This document shows positions 1 through 7,132 of a DNA stretch of 9,616 bases, piece by piece. The stretch lies in NCBI GenBank assembly GCA_001273335.1, contig LFWV01000043.1, positions 1 to 9,616 on the forward strand, written 5' to 3'. This stretch comes from a miscellaneous Crenarchaeota group-1 archaeon SG8-32-3 (GTDB lineage: Archaea > Thermoproteota > Bathyarchaeia > Bathyarchaeales > Bathycorpusculaceae). The position numbers and the translations under genes were made by a program. The notes beneath the pieces are model-generated. The model did not search any database and was not told the origin of the DNA. It saw only the letters and a list, made by a program, of their open reading frames with translations. How positions within the stretch are numbered: position 1 is the stretch's first letter; each line of letters opens with the position of its first letter.

Positions 1-1197
1 CCTCGTAAATATAAGAAGACGTTGCCAATAGACACGCCACTACTGACTGGCCAGCGAATAATTGATTCTTTCTTCCCCGTGGCGAAAGGGGGAATAGCTG
101 CAATCACAGGTGGCTTTGGAACTGGAAAAACTGTTGTGTTGCAGACACTTGCCGTTTGGATTGATGCAGACATAGTGATTTACATAGGTTGCGGCGAACG
201 TGGAAACGAAATGGCTGACGTTCTAGAACGCTTCACTAAGATGAAAGTCCCTCGCTACAACCAACCCCTAATGAACCGAACCGTGTTTATCGCAAATGTT
301 TCAAACATGCCGATAATCGCAAGAGAAGCCAGCATCTACAGCGGCATAACACTGGCTGAGTATTACAGAGATATGGGTTACAACGTGGCAATAATGGCTG
401 ATTCCACTTCGCGATGGGCTGAAGCCCTCCGTGAAATTTCTGGACGGTTAGAAGAAATGCCCGGTGAAGAGGGGTATCCAGCTTATCTAGCATCTAGGTT
501 AGCTGAGTTTTATGCAAGAGCGGGAAATGTTCAACCAATCGGCAGTGAAGAGCGAAACGGCTCTATCACAGTGTTAGCCGCCATTTCACCCCCTGGAGGC
601 GACTTCTCTGAACCTGTAACAACAAACACGCTTCGGCTCACCAAGGTATTTTGGGCATTAGATTTCGCTTTAGCTCACCGCAGACATTTTCCAGCAATTA
701 ACTGGTTTATGAGCTACTCTGAATATCTTACTGCACTTGAACCTTGGTTCGCAACAGTGGAGCATGATTGGCAAAAACTTTGTGCCGACGCTCGAACTCT
801 ATTGAAGGAAGAAGAGGAGCTGAGAGAAATCGTTGCGCTTATTGGTGCAGAAATTCTAGGCGACAAACAACGGTGCGTATTTGAAGCTGCCAAGATGCTT
901 AAGGAATACTTTTTACTGCAGAACGCTTTTCATCCGGTTGATGTTTACTGTCCAATTGAGAAAACCTACAAGATGCTTGGTACCATTTTGAGGTTTTATG
1001 AAAAAACGAAAATTGCAATAGAATTAGGGGTGCCGTTGACAAAGGTACTGTCCTTGCCAGTGCGGGAGGATTTGGGGCGTCTGAAAATAATTTCTATGGA
1101 CGAGTTTGACCCTGTAAACGAGCGAATAAACAAGGAAATTGACGAGCAGTTTAATCAGCTCGTCTCAGTAACAGAAGATGGAGGGGAAGTTGAATGA
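1..1197 (+). CDS. atpA: A-type ATP synthase catalytic subunit A (5' end missing)
   Basis: Catalytic A subunit of the archaeal ATP synthase; three copies alternate with B in the A3B3 head and make or hydrolyse ATP. The frame is open from base 1, so the gene is cut by the window edge: 398 residues are present of about 580-590 usual, with the N-terminal barrel and most of the bulge domain missing. The fragment opens with the conserved PLLTGQR..DSFFPVAKGG segment, then the P-loop GGFGTGKT (fragment residues 37-44), IGCGERGNEM, SNMP..AREASIY and MADSTSRWAEALREISGRL (Walker B region), then EEGYPAYLASRLAEFY, SPPGGDFSEPVT and RRHFPAINW. The C-terminal helical domain includes QNAFHPVD. The usual A-type P-loop is GPFGSGKT, so the Pro and Ser positions differ here (Gly, Thr). 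The TGA overlaps the ATG of atpB, indicating translational coupling. TTG at 22 is an internal Leu codon, not the start. Confidence 0.97.
   Translation, partial: PRKYKKTLPIDTPLLTGQRIIDSFFPVAKGGIAAITGGFGTGKTVVLQTLAVWIDADIVIYIGCGERGNEMADVLERFTKMKVPRYNQPLMNRTVFIANVSNMPIIAREASIYSGITLAEYYRDMGYNVAIMADSTSRWAEALREISGRLEEMPGEEGYPAYLASRLAEFYARAGNVQPIGSEERNGSITVLAAISPPGGDFSEPVTTNTLRLTKVFWALDFALAHRRHFPAINWFMSYSEYLTALEPWFATVEHDWQKLCADARTLLKEEEELREIVALIGAEILGDKQRCVFEAAKMLKEYFLLQNAFHPVDVYCPIEKTYKMLGTILRFYEKTKIAIELGVPLTKVLSLPVREDLGRLKIISMDEFDPVNERINKEIDEQFNQLVSVTEDGGEVE
1180..1187 (+). promoter_or_regulatory. Shine-Dalgarno site of atpB
   Basis: GGAGGGGA lies six bases before the ATG at 1194 and inside the last codons of atpA. 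It fixes the atpB start. It also gives the local spacing rule (six bases between site and start), which is useful for judging the problematic start of atpC further on. Confidence 0.75.
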
Positions 1198-2594
1198 TTA
1201 CCTCCCCAGATTCAGGTCTGAAGTTTTTCACGGTTAAAGAGATTGCTGGTTCCCTGCTTCTCTGTGAGTCTGTGCAAGGCATCGGCTATGGAGAAGTTGT
1301 CAGTGTTATTGCTCAAGATGGCGATGAAAAGGTAGGGCAAGTTATAGATGTCAGCGATGAAATAACAGTTATCCAAATATTTGAGGAAACCGCGGGCTTA
1401 GACGTAAAGTCAACAGCAGTTCGCTTTACCGGCGAAACCATCAAACTGCCCGTTTCAACAGATATGTTTGGAAGAATTTTTAGCGGGGGCGGAAAACCTG
1501 CTGATGGTGGTCCGCGCATAATACCCGACGACCATCTTGACGTTCACGTGGCAACAATTAATCCGTATTCAAGGGTGCATCCATCAAAGTTTATTCAAAC
1601 AGGAATCTCGGTCATTGACGGGTTAAATACCCTGCTGCTCGGGCAAAAACTGCCGATTCTCTCAGGAACAGGATTACCTCATAAACAGTTGGCTTCGCAG
1701 ATAGTTAGTCAAGCAAAAGTTACAGGAGAAGAGGAGGGCTTCACAATAGTTTTTGCTGCTATGGGCATAACCGCTGATGAAGTTAGGTTCTTTAGAGACG
1801 ATTTTCTGAAAATGGGCGCGATGAACAGAGTGGTGATGTTTGTAAATCTCGCAGAGGACCCTGCGATTGAAAGAATTCTGACTCCTAGGTTGGCTTTGAC
1901 AACAGCAGAGTATTTTGCGTTTCAGAATGGCCTTCACGTGCTTGTGATATTAGTTGACATGACAAACTACTGCGAGGCGTTACGTGAAATATCTGCCGCC
2001 CGTTTGGAAATTCCTGGGAGACGCGGATATCCCGGTTACATGTATACTGATTTGGCTACGCTTTACGAGCGCGCGGGTATAATACATGGGAAAAGGGGGT
2101 CAATCACGCAAATGCCAATCTTGACAATGCCTGATGACGACGTGACTCATCCCATAGCGGATTTAACAAATTACATTACTGAAGGGCAAATAATTCTGGA
2201 CAGGGGGCTGTTCAAGAGAGGTATTTATCCGCCGATTGATCCTTCACCGTGTTTATCAAGATTAATGGATAAGGGCATTGGTCCAAACAAGACAAGAGAA
2301 GACCACAAACAACTTTCTGACCAGCTTTATTATGCTTATGCCGAAGGAAAAATTGTCCAAGGGACCGCCATGGTTTCTGGGGAAAAAGCGTTAACTAGCA
2401 CCGACAAGCTTTACCTCAAGTTCATGGATAGGTTTGAAAAGGAATTCATTAATCAAAGATTCAATGAAAACCGCGACATAGAAGAAACATTGAACATCGG
2501 CTGGAATCTTTTATCCATACTTCCAGAAGCAGAACTCACACGAATAGACCCTTCAATTATTAAAAAGTTTCATCCAACCCACAAAGGAATATAG
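1194..2594 (+). CDS. atpB: A-type ATP synthase regulatory subunit B
   Basis: Non-catalytic B subunit (466 residues, normal length), which alternates with A in the hexameric head and completes the catalytic interface. It has an N-terminal barrel (about 1-75), a nucleotide-fold centre and a helical C-terminus. In place of a Walker A motif it has the B-type sequence PILSGTGLPHKQLASQI (about 154-170). It also has VFAAMGITADEVRFFRDDF (about 186-204), MTNYCEALREISAARLEIPGRRGYPGYMYTDLA and PMPILTMP-type conserved blocks. The segment IDPSPCLSRLM carries Arg356, the position of the Arg that reaches into the A-subunit site in homologues. The C-terminus has the usual ESL-like GWNLLSILPEAELTRI. The ATG start overlaps the atpA stop (ATGA) and has a strong ribosome site. 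Nothing looks broken. Confidence 0.98.
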   Translation: MITSPDSGLKFFTVKEIAGSLLLCESVQGIGYGEVVSVIAQDGDEKVGQVIDVSDEITVIQIFEETAGLDVKSTAVRFTGETIKLPVSTDMFGRIFSGGGKPADGGPRIIPDDHLDVHVATINPYSRVHPSKFIQTGISVIDGLNTLLLGQKLPILSGTGLPHKQLASQIVSQAKVTGEEEGFTIVFAAMGITADEVRFFRDDFLKMGAMNRVVMFVNLAEDPAIERILTPRLALTTAEYFAFQNGLHVLVILVDMTNYCEALREISAARLEIPGRRGYPGYMYTDLATLYERAGIIHGKRGSITQMPILTMPDDDVTHPIADLTNYITEGQIILDRGLFKRGIYPPIDPSPCLSRLMDKGIGPNKTREDHKQLSDQLYYAYAEGKIVQGTAMVSGEKALTSTDKLYLKFMDRFEKEFINQRFNENRDIEETLNIGWNLLSILPEAELTRIDPSIIKKFHPTHKGI

Positions 2595-2614
2595 GCAAAC
2601 GGAGAACGCCTGCA

Positions 2615-3268
2615 ATGGCAGATGAAAAACTCGATGTGCATCCAACGCGCTTAGAGCTTCTAAGATTAAAAAGACGCAAAGCATTAGCTGAAGGCATCGC
2701 CGACATCTTGCAGAAAGACTTGGAAACATTAATTGTAGCGCTGATTGAACATGCACAGAGGGTCCACAGCATACGAACAAGCCTTAAAGAGAGTTTGAGC
2801 GCGGCATACTCACTGTTCATAGAAAGCGAGATGTTAAGCGGTACCAAGAAAGTCAGTGAGATAGCGTTATCAGTTGAACCCCTTGACTTCGATGTTGAAG
2901 TAAACACTACAGCGGGCGTTCTTGGTATTGATTTCCCAGATTTTCAACTCGCAAAAAAAGAGGCTGATACAACTAAACCTCGTTTCAACCTCTCAGACAC
3001 GCCAATACAACTTGAAGAATCTGCCTCGAAGAGCGCGGAATCACTGAAGTTTATAGTACGTCTCGCAGAGTCGACGGCTATAATACGAGAAATGCTAGAG
3101 ATAATAGCGCTGAAGAGACGGCAGATTAACAGAATCAGGTTCAAGATAATACCGCAAATTGACGTGACAATAAGATATGTTGAGTTAATATTGGAAGAAA
3201 TTGAACGTCAAGATTCCATCAGAGTAAGAGTTCTTCAGCGAAAACGAAAAGAAAGGGTGGTGAAGTGA
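2615..3268 (+). CDS. atpD: A-type ATP synthase central-shaft subunit D
   Basis: Rotor axle subunit D (217 residues, within the family range), a long antiparallel coiled coil that turns inside A3B3 and, with F, transmits torque to subunit C and the membrane ring. The N-terminal helix has the family signature PTRLELLRLKRRKALAEG (residues about 10-27). The C-terminal helix (about 145-210) is long, charged and amphipathic, with LKRRQINRIRFKIIPQID and a basic tail (QRKRKER). The start is the ATG at 2615, ten bases after GGAG at 2601-2604; the gap from atpB is only 20 bases, so it sits in the same operon. Its 3' end carries the presumed ribosome site of atpC. Subunit F, its usual partner, is not visible anywhere in this window. 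Confidence 0.95.
   Translation: MADEKLDVHPTRLELLRLKRRKALAEGIADILQKDLETLIVALIEHAQRVHSIRTSLKESLSAAYSLFIESEMLSGTKKVSEIALSVEPLDFDVEVNTTAGVLGIDFPDFQLAKKEADTTKPRFNLSDTPIQLEESASKSAESLKFIVRLAESTAIIREMLEIIALKRRQINRIRFKIIPQIDVTIRYVELILEEIERQDSIRVRVLQRKRKERVVK
3256..3263 (+). promoter_or_regulatory. Shine-Dalgarno-like site pointing to an in-frame TTA at 3270 (atpC)
   Basis: GGTGGTGA differs by one base from an ideal GGAGGTGA. With the six-base spacing seen at atpB, initiation would fall at 3270, which is in the atpC frame but is TTA rather than ATG, GTG or TTG. GTG at 3265 is out of frame and stops at once (GTG ACT TAA). No comparable site precedes the ATG at 3345. I infer that the real atpC start is near 3270. 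Confidence 0.5.
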
Positions 3269-3344
3269 CTTAAAAATCAGAGACAAAATAACTCCGAAAC
3301 TTAAAGACGTCCTAACTCCCACACCTCTCAAATACAACGAGCTG

Positions 3345-4427
3345 ATGCCGCGGGTAGCAATCGAAAACCTCAAACTCATTGAAATTAACGTCCTAATCAA
3401 TTTGATAGGCAAAGACTTGGAAGCCATACGATATGCTCTGGCAGACTCTCCCTACTCAAAGCAAATTTCAGGCGTTTCCCCAGAAGTTCTTGACTACAGC
3501 TTTCTTGAATCAGCTCTAATGCAGAATTATGCAGACACTTTTCAAAAACTCGTGAAATTTTCTTCAGGAAACATCAAAAAGCTGTTAGTTGCTCTGTCAA
3601 AAAAGTTTGAAATAGCAAACATAAAGGCTATAATAAGAGCAGTAAAAGCCCAAATTGACGTTAACGAGGCACTTCAAAACATTTTTCCGTTGGGCTCTTT
3701 TGATGTGGATAGGTGCCGAGCGATTTTGGAAACAGCCGAAAGCGTTGAAGATGTAATCGTCGCTTTGTCTGATTTTGAATACGGCAAGGTTTTGAAGCAC
3801 GTAGTAGCGAAAAACGAAGGCATTACAGATTTGACGCTTTTGGAAGTCGCTTTAGATAAATTTGTTTACCGAGAAATTTCGAATAATATTGAAAAGCTTA
3901 CGGGTGTTGACGAGAAAATCGCCAAAGATTTATTAGAGATCGAGCTTGACACAGTTAATGTTAAGGCCATTCTGAAAGGTAAAGCGTTAGCGGTTAACGC
4001 CGAGGTCCTCAAAGAGTATTTGATGCCTACTGGTTTTTTCACTGAAGCGATCTTGAACGAGGTAATGGGCATCGATGATGTGAAGTCAATGATGGAACAC
4101 CTATCACTGATTGTTGAGTCTGCTCATCCAGTTTACAAAAAGATTTTCACTAAGCTACTAAAAGAAAGTGAAGCGCCATTGTCTCGTTTAGAGGCAATTC
4201 TTGAAAAAGCTCCGCTTGAAATGAGCCTACACCAGTTAAGAGAACACAGCCGCTACTACCAAATAGGATTTCTCTTAGCGTTTATTAAATTGAAATGGGC
4301 TGAAGTGAAAAACCTGCGCTGCATCGTTAAAGGGTCGGAAAGAAAAATCCCGCCTAGCCAAGTTCAAAAACTTTTAACAATGCCCGATGATTGGCAGCCA
4401 TCACAGTCGATTCGTAGGTCTTCTTGA
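3345..4427 (+). CDS. atpC: A-type ATP synthase subunit C (N-terminus probably extends to about 3270)
   Basis: Subunit C is the funnel-shaped socket that seats the D/F shaft on the ring of K subunits. From the first standard start (ATG 3345) it has 360 residues, all helical, with three related repeats typical of the V-type d/C family. One is visible at YSFLESALMQNYADTFQKL..FEIANIKAIIRAVKA and another at LLEVALDKFVYREISNN..LEIELDTVNVKAILKGKA. The C-terminus carries the typical GFLLAFIKLKWAEVKNLRCIVKG. The frame is open from 3264, and the residues before the ATG include Y..L..RV (Tyr codon 3333), which aligns without gaps with the YAYLNARVR start of known C subunits. I therefore think about 25 residues are missing from the conventional call. 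No ATG, GTG or TTG exists in frame between 3264 and 3344. It follows atpD directly and ends 11 bp from the convergent atpK. Confidence 0.92.
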   Translation: MPRVAIENLKLIEINVLINLIGKDLEAIRYALADSPYSKQISGVSPEVLDYSFLESALMQNYADTFQKLVKFSSGNIKKLLVALSKKFEIANIKAIIRAVKAQIDVNEALQNIFPLGSFDVDRCRAILETAESVEDVIVALSDFEYGKVLKHVVAKNEGITDLTLLEVALDKFVYREISNNIEKLTGVDEKIAKDLLEIELDTVNVKAILKGKALAVNAEVLKEYLMPTGFFTEAILNEVMGIDDVKSMMEHLSLIVESAHPVYKKIFTKLLKESEAPLSRLEAILEKAPLEMSLHQLREHSRYYQIGFLLAFIKLKWAEVKNLRCIVKGSERKIPPSQVQKLLTMPDDWQPSQSIRRSS

Positions 4428-4438
4428 TGTTAGATGGC

Positions 4439-4879
4439 TCAGACGTTAAGCATGAAGGCTATAAGTAGACCATAAATTGCTAAGGCTTCGGATAGCACTA
4501 AGCCTAAAATATTTACTGTGTAGCTTTCCGGTTTCTCCACCGTTGCGGTCATCAATGCAGGGCCACAATAGGATATCCCTACGCTTGCGGTGGCTGCTGT
4601 GCCGCCCATGGTTATACCCGCAAGGATGGCTCTGAGTCCAGCCTCTTCTGTAGTAATCGTAGACAGGTTTGATATTATCATGAAAGCAATGAGCAAGCCG
4701 TAGATGGCTAATGCTTCTCCTAATATGATGGCAATTAATAATTTGCTGCCTAACTCAGGCTTTTCAGAGGTTACTGAAGCTAATGCTGGTGCACAAGTTA
4801 GTATTGCGTAGCTTGCGCTTATTGCCGATCCTATTATGGATACTGCTGCCCCGATTGAAGCCATCACAGTAGGGTCCAT
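4439..4879 (-). CDS. atpK: A-type ATP synthase membrane-ring proteolipid subunit K (c)
   Basis: Ring-forming proteolipid that carries the transported ion (146 residues). Four hydrophobic helices (about 8-33, 46-70, 83-110, 122-144) form two homologous hairpins, so the gene is an internal duplication. Both hairpins keep the loop E-KPE and the second-helix signature EALAIYGLLIAF, with ion-binding carboxylates Glu55 and Glu131. V-type rings often lose one of these; here both remain. The residue after each Glu is Ala, and the Gln/Thr ligands of the Enterococcus hirae sodium ring are not at the aligned positions, so I infer proton rather than sodium coupling, from motif comparison only. ATG start; AAGAGGA lies 11 bases upstream. 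It follows atpI by 23 bases on the same strand, so the two are presumably co-transcribed. Confidence 0.96.
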   Translation of the reverse strand: MDPTVMASIGAAVSIIGSAISASYAILTCAPALASVTSEKPELGSKLLIAIILGEALAIYGLLIAFMIISNLSTITTEEAGLRAILAGITMGGTAATASVGISYCGPALMTATVEKPESYTVNILGLVLSEALAIYGLLIAFMLNV

Positions 4880-4902
4880 GAATATCTTAATCCTCTTAAC
4901 TT

Positions 4903-6933
4903 TTATTTAACTTTAAGGGGGTCATAGGGAACTCCTTTTCCGCTATAAAATTCTGGAAGCAGTTCGACCCAGTGAAGCCTAAGACAATGCACAAAAACTA
5001 CTAGACCTTCGATGCTTAAGGCCAAGATGCTTCCTACGATTATTATCGGGATGCTTTGCAGGGTGAAAACGCCGTTTTCAACTCCAGCTATTATGAGGAA
5101 CATATAATTCAGCGCAGTGTGTGTTAGAAATAAAGCAGCTAGTCGACTGAACGATATCGTATGATCCAAAGACTCTATTAGGACTTCTATGCTGAAATCG
5201 ATTCCTTCCATTATGCTCCCAGACGTTGCAGTCACTATGCAAATGAGCGCAACTGGAGTCGCTATTAATCCCAGAAACATGAATATGCCTTCGGCGAACC
5301 ATCGTGTAATGTTAGATATACCGCCCCAGTAAATCCATATGAAAAATCCGCCTAAAAGAAGCCATATCCAAAAGCTCGATATTAACGCATTTTTGGGGCG
5401 TCGTTTTTTAAAGTTGTTCACCACTCTCATAACTAAACCTAAACTCAACATTATAACACCGATTAAAATGGCGAAGCGCAGCATACCAAGGGGTTCATGC
5501 ATAGGGTCAAACCCGCCTATTTGGAACGGTCCTATTTCAGCTAGTAGTATTGGATGAAGCACTCCAGATGGACCAAAAAATTCGCCGAAGAGAAAACCGA
5601 AAATGATGGCAGATGTGCCACAGAGAACAAATAGTCCACCCGAGACTATGAAATAACGCATTATGTCGCCAACTTTGTTTATGTCAACCTTTCCTCTGAA
5701 ATAGAGTATAATGAGGCCTACTGCCAGGAGGATAGCACCTTGACCGACGTCGGCAAACATTATGCCAAAAAGGAACGGAAAAGTTACAGCCATGAGTAAA
5801 ACAGGGTTAATTTCTTCGGGACGTGGGTACCCTAGAGAAAACGTTAGCTTTTCAAACGCTTCGAAAAACCTAGGAACCGGCTTAATTACGGTAGGCACTA
5901 CATCCTTACTGCTTGGAGGTACTTCCTCAATGACACATTTTCCCTTAGCGATATTTTTTATTTCCTCAACAACTTTTTCAAGCTGAGCTTTTGGCACCCA
6001 AACTTCGAAAAACACAGTTGTGCCACAGCGCCCCATGTTGCTTTCGACTTTAATTAATTCTTCAATTTCTTTGGCCATCTCGCGTAAGGATAAAAGGTCA
6101 AAATGGACGGCTTTTAACTCTGGGTTTGTTCTGATAGACTGCTTAATCATTTCAACAAGGTTTCGTAATTCCAATGTTTGTTTTATTATGTCAGCTTTGG
6201 CATGTGGAACCTGCTCAATTAGGTGGGTTACAGTGGCTTTTATAGTCAAAACTTCTTTTGTAACATCTTCGTTAGACTTGTTTGCCGTTAAGGCTTTTTC
6301 AATTTCTGAAAGCCTTGCTTCAATAAACGCAAAGAATTTCTCGCCAGGTGGAAGAGGAACTTTTTGGATAGGAACCTCTTTAACGTTAAATTTCAAGCTT
6401 TTGCTGATTTGAGAAGTTCTTGAAACTATATTTGAGCATCTGGTAGCGGTTGTGTCTATTTCAGCGAAACGCCTTTCGAGTTCAGTAAGCCTTTGCCCAG
6501 CGTTTAGCAGCGTTTCTTGGGGTGACTTTTGGGGTAAAGACGTGCTTTTAAAGTCAGTCTTGCGATTTTTTTTCCATTTGCGGAGTGTCTGGTCAATTTT
6601 TCTAGCAAGATTTGACGATGAGGTAATAGTTTCAATGAAAGGCTGTGCCTTGTCTTCTGTTTCAGACAGCTTCTTTTCCATCTCGTCAAGTATTTCTTTT
6701 AGAGTTGGCTTAGGTGGAAGGGGTGGTTTATCGCTTAGCTCTTCTGGTTTTTGTTCTAACTTTTCAAGTTGGTAATCTGCTCTTGTGAGTATGTCTGAAC
6801 ACTGATCAGCGACTTCGCAGGGAACTGCATATTCTTCCAAAAGACCCTCAAAAGACTCCCTTTCGCGATTTACATTTATAGAATGGGCTACTCCCATCTT
6901 ACCTAAAGAAAGTAAAATCGCTTCGATGTCCAC
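4903..6933 (-). CDS. atpI: A-type ATP synthase membrane subunit I (a); true start probably upstream of 6933
   Basis: Stator membrane subunit that supplies the two ion half-channels beside the K ring (676 residues, typical length). Residues 1 to about 375 are cytosolic: alpha/beta and long coiled-coil segments with a proline-rich stretch (about 62-76, containing PPLPPKP). From about 378 on there are seven or eight membrane helices, starting with TFPFLFGIMFADVGQG. The two conserved arginines that face the ring carboxylates in homologues are at Arg597 (SFSRLAALFL) and Arg652 (CLRLHWVELL); the tail FYSGKGVPYDP is also typical. The start used here is GTG at 6933, the first standard start in frame, but it has no ribosome site. 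The codons just upstream encode LWKLEVIAFQ, which continues the conserved first beta strand of the family, so the protein probably begins around 6980. It heads an I-K unit opposed to the A-B-D-C operon. Confidence 0.95.
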   Translation of the reverse strand: MDIEAILLSLGKMGVAHSINVNRERESFEGLLEEYAVPCEVADQCSDILTRADYQLEKLEQKPEELSDKPPLPPKPTLKEILDEMEKKLSETEDKAQPFIETITSSSNLARKIDQTLRKWKKNRKTDFKSTSLPQKSPQETLLNAGQRLTELERRFAEIDTTATRCSNIVSRTSQISKSLKFNVKEVPIQKVPLPPGEKFFAFIEARLSEIEKALTANKSNEDVTKEVLTIKATVTHLIEQVPHAKADIIKQTLELRNLVEMIKQSIRTNPELKAVHFDLLSLREMAKEIEELIKVESNMGRCGTTVFFEVWVPKAQLEKVVEEIKNIAKGKCVIEEVPPSSKDVVPTVIKPVPRFFEAFEKLTFSLGYPRPEEINPVLLMAVTFPFLFGIMFADVGQGAILLAVGLIILYFRGKVDINKVGDIMRYFIVSGGLFVLCGTSAIIFGFLFGEFFGPSGVLHPILLAEIGPFQIGGFDPMHEPLGMLRFAILIGVIMLSLGLVMRVVNNFKKRRPKNALISSFWIWLLLGGFFIWIYWGGISNITRWFAEGIFMFLGLIATPVALICIVTATSGSIMEGIDFSIEVLIESLDHTISFSRLAALFLTHTALNYMFLIIAGVENGVFTLQSIPIIIVGSILALSIEGLVVFVHCLRLHWVELLPEFYSGKGVPYDPLKVK

Positions 6934-7000
6934 TTGAAAGGCTATGACTTCAAGTTTCCAGAGATCTTGCGCGGAGACACACCTTCTACGATTATGCCAT

Positions 7001-7010
7001 CAATATAACA
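7001..7010 (-). promoter_or_regulatory. TATA-like box for the atpI-atpK unit
   Basis: On the minus strand this reads TGTTATATTG. Transcription would be expected to start about 25 bases downstream, near 6980. That leaves almost no leader before the conserved N-terminal codons of subunit I, and is consistent with the protein starting upstream of the GTG at 6933. The call rests on sequence resemblance and position only. Confidence 0.4.
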
Positions 7011-7060
7011 AATTAATGTTCTTAACTATTTGGGTAAAATGAGCGTTTTGTTTTAATGAT

Positions 7061-7089
7061 TTCAACTATTGAACTGGAAATGTTCAATA
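7061..7089. repeat. Operator-like cluster of inverted TTGAA/TTCAA half-sites
   Basis: Two overlapping dyads lie between the divergent atpI and atpH units. TTCAA (7061-7065) and TTGAA (7069-7073) form a palindrome with a three-base spacer. TATTGAAC (7067-7074) and GTTCAATA (7082-7089) are a perfect eight-base inverted repeat with a seven-base spacer. The cluster lies 24 bases upstream of the presumed atpH TATA box. It could bind a dimeric regulator, or form a hairpin in RNA. No T-tract follows, so a terminator is less likely. Confidence 0.4.
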
Positions 7090-7112
7090 ACAAAATTCTT
7101 TAGCTAAATCAT

Positions 7113-7122
7113 GAAATATACT
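7113..7122 (+). promoter_or_regulatory. TATA-like box for the atpH-atpE unit
   Basis: GAAATATAC-type sequence about 25 bases before 7142. If used, transcription would start at about 7140-7145, downstream of the GTG at 7133 and right at the TTG at 7142. This suggests a leaderless atpH message. Identified by resemblance only. Confidence 0.35.
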
Positions 7123-7132
7123 ACTCAAACCG

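Noticed and set aside
5339..6775. Plus-strand ORFs of 72-130 codons across atpI
   Set aside because: They run antisense to a clearly conserved subunit I gene and show Ser/Phe-rich shadow composition with no recognisable domain.
6960..6985. Programmed frameshift joining the GTG at 6980 to the atpI frame
   Set aside because: No convincing slippery heptamer, and the out-of-frame reading stops quickly; a different start codon or sequence error is simpler.
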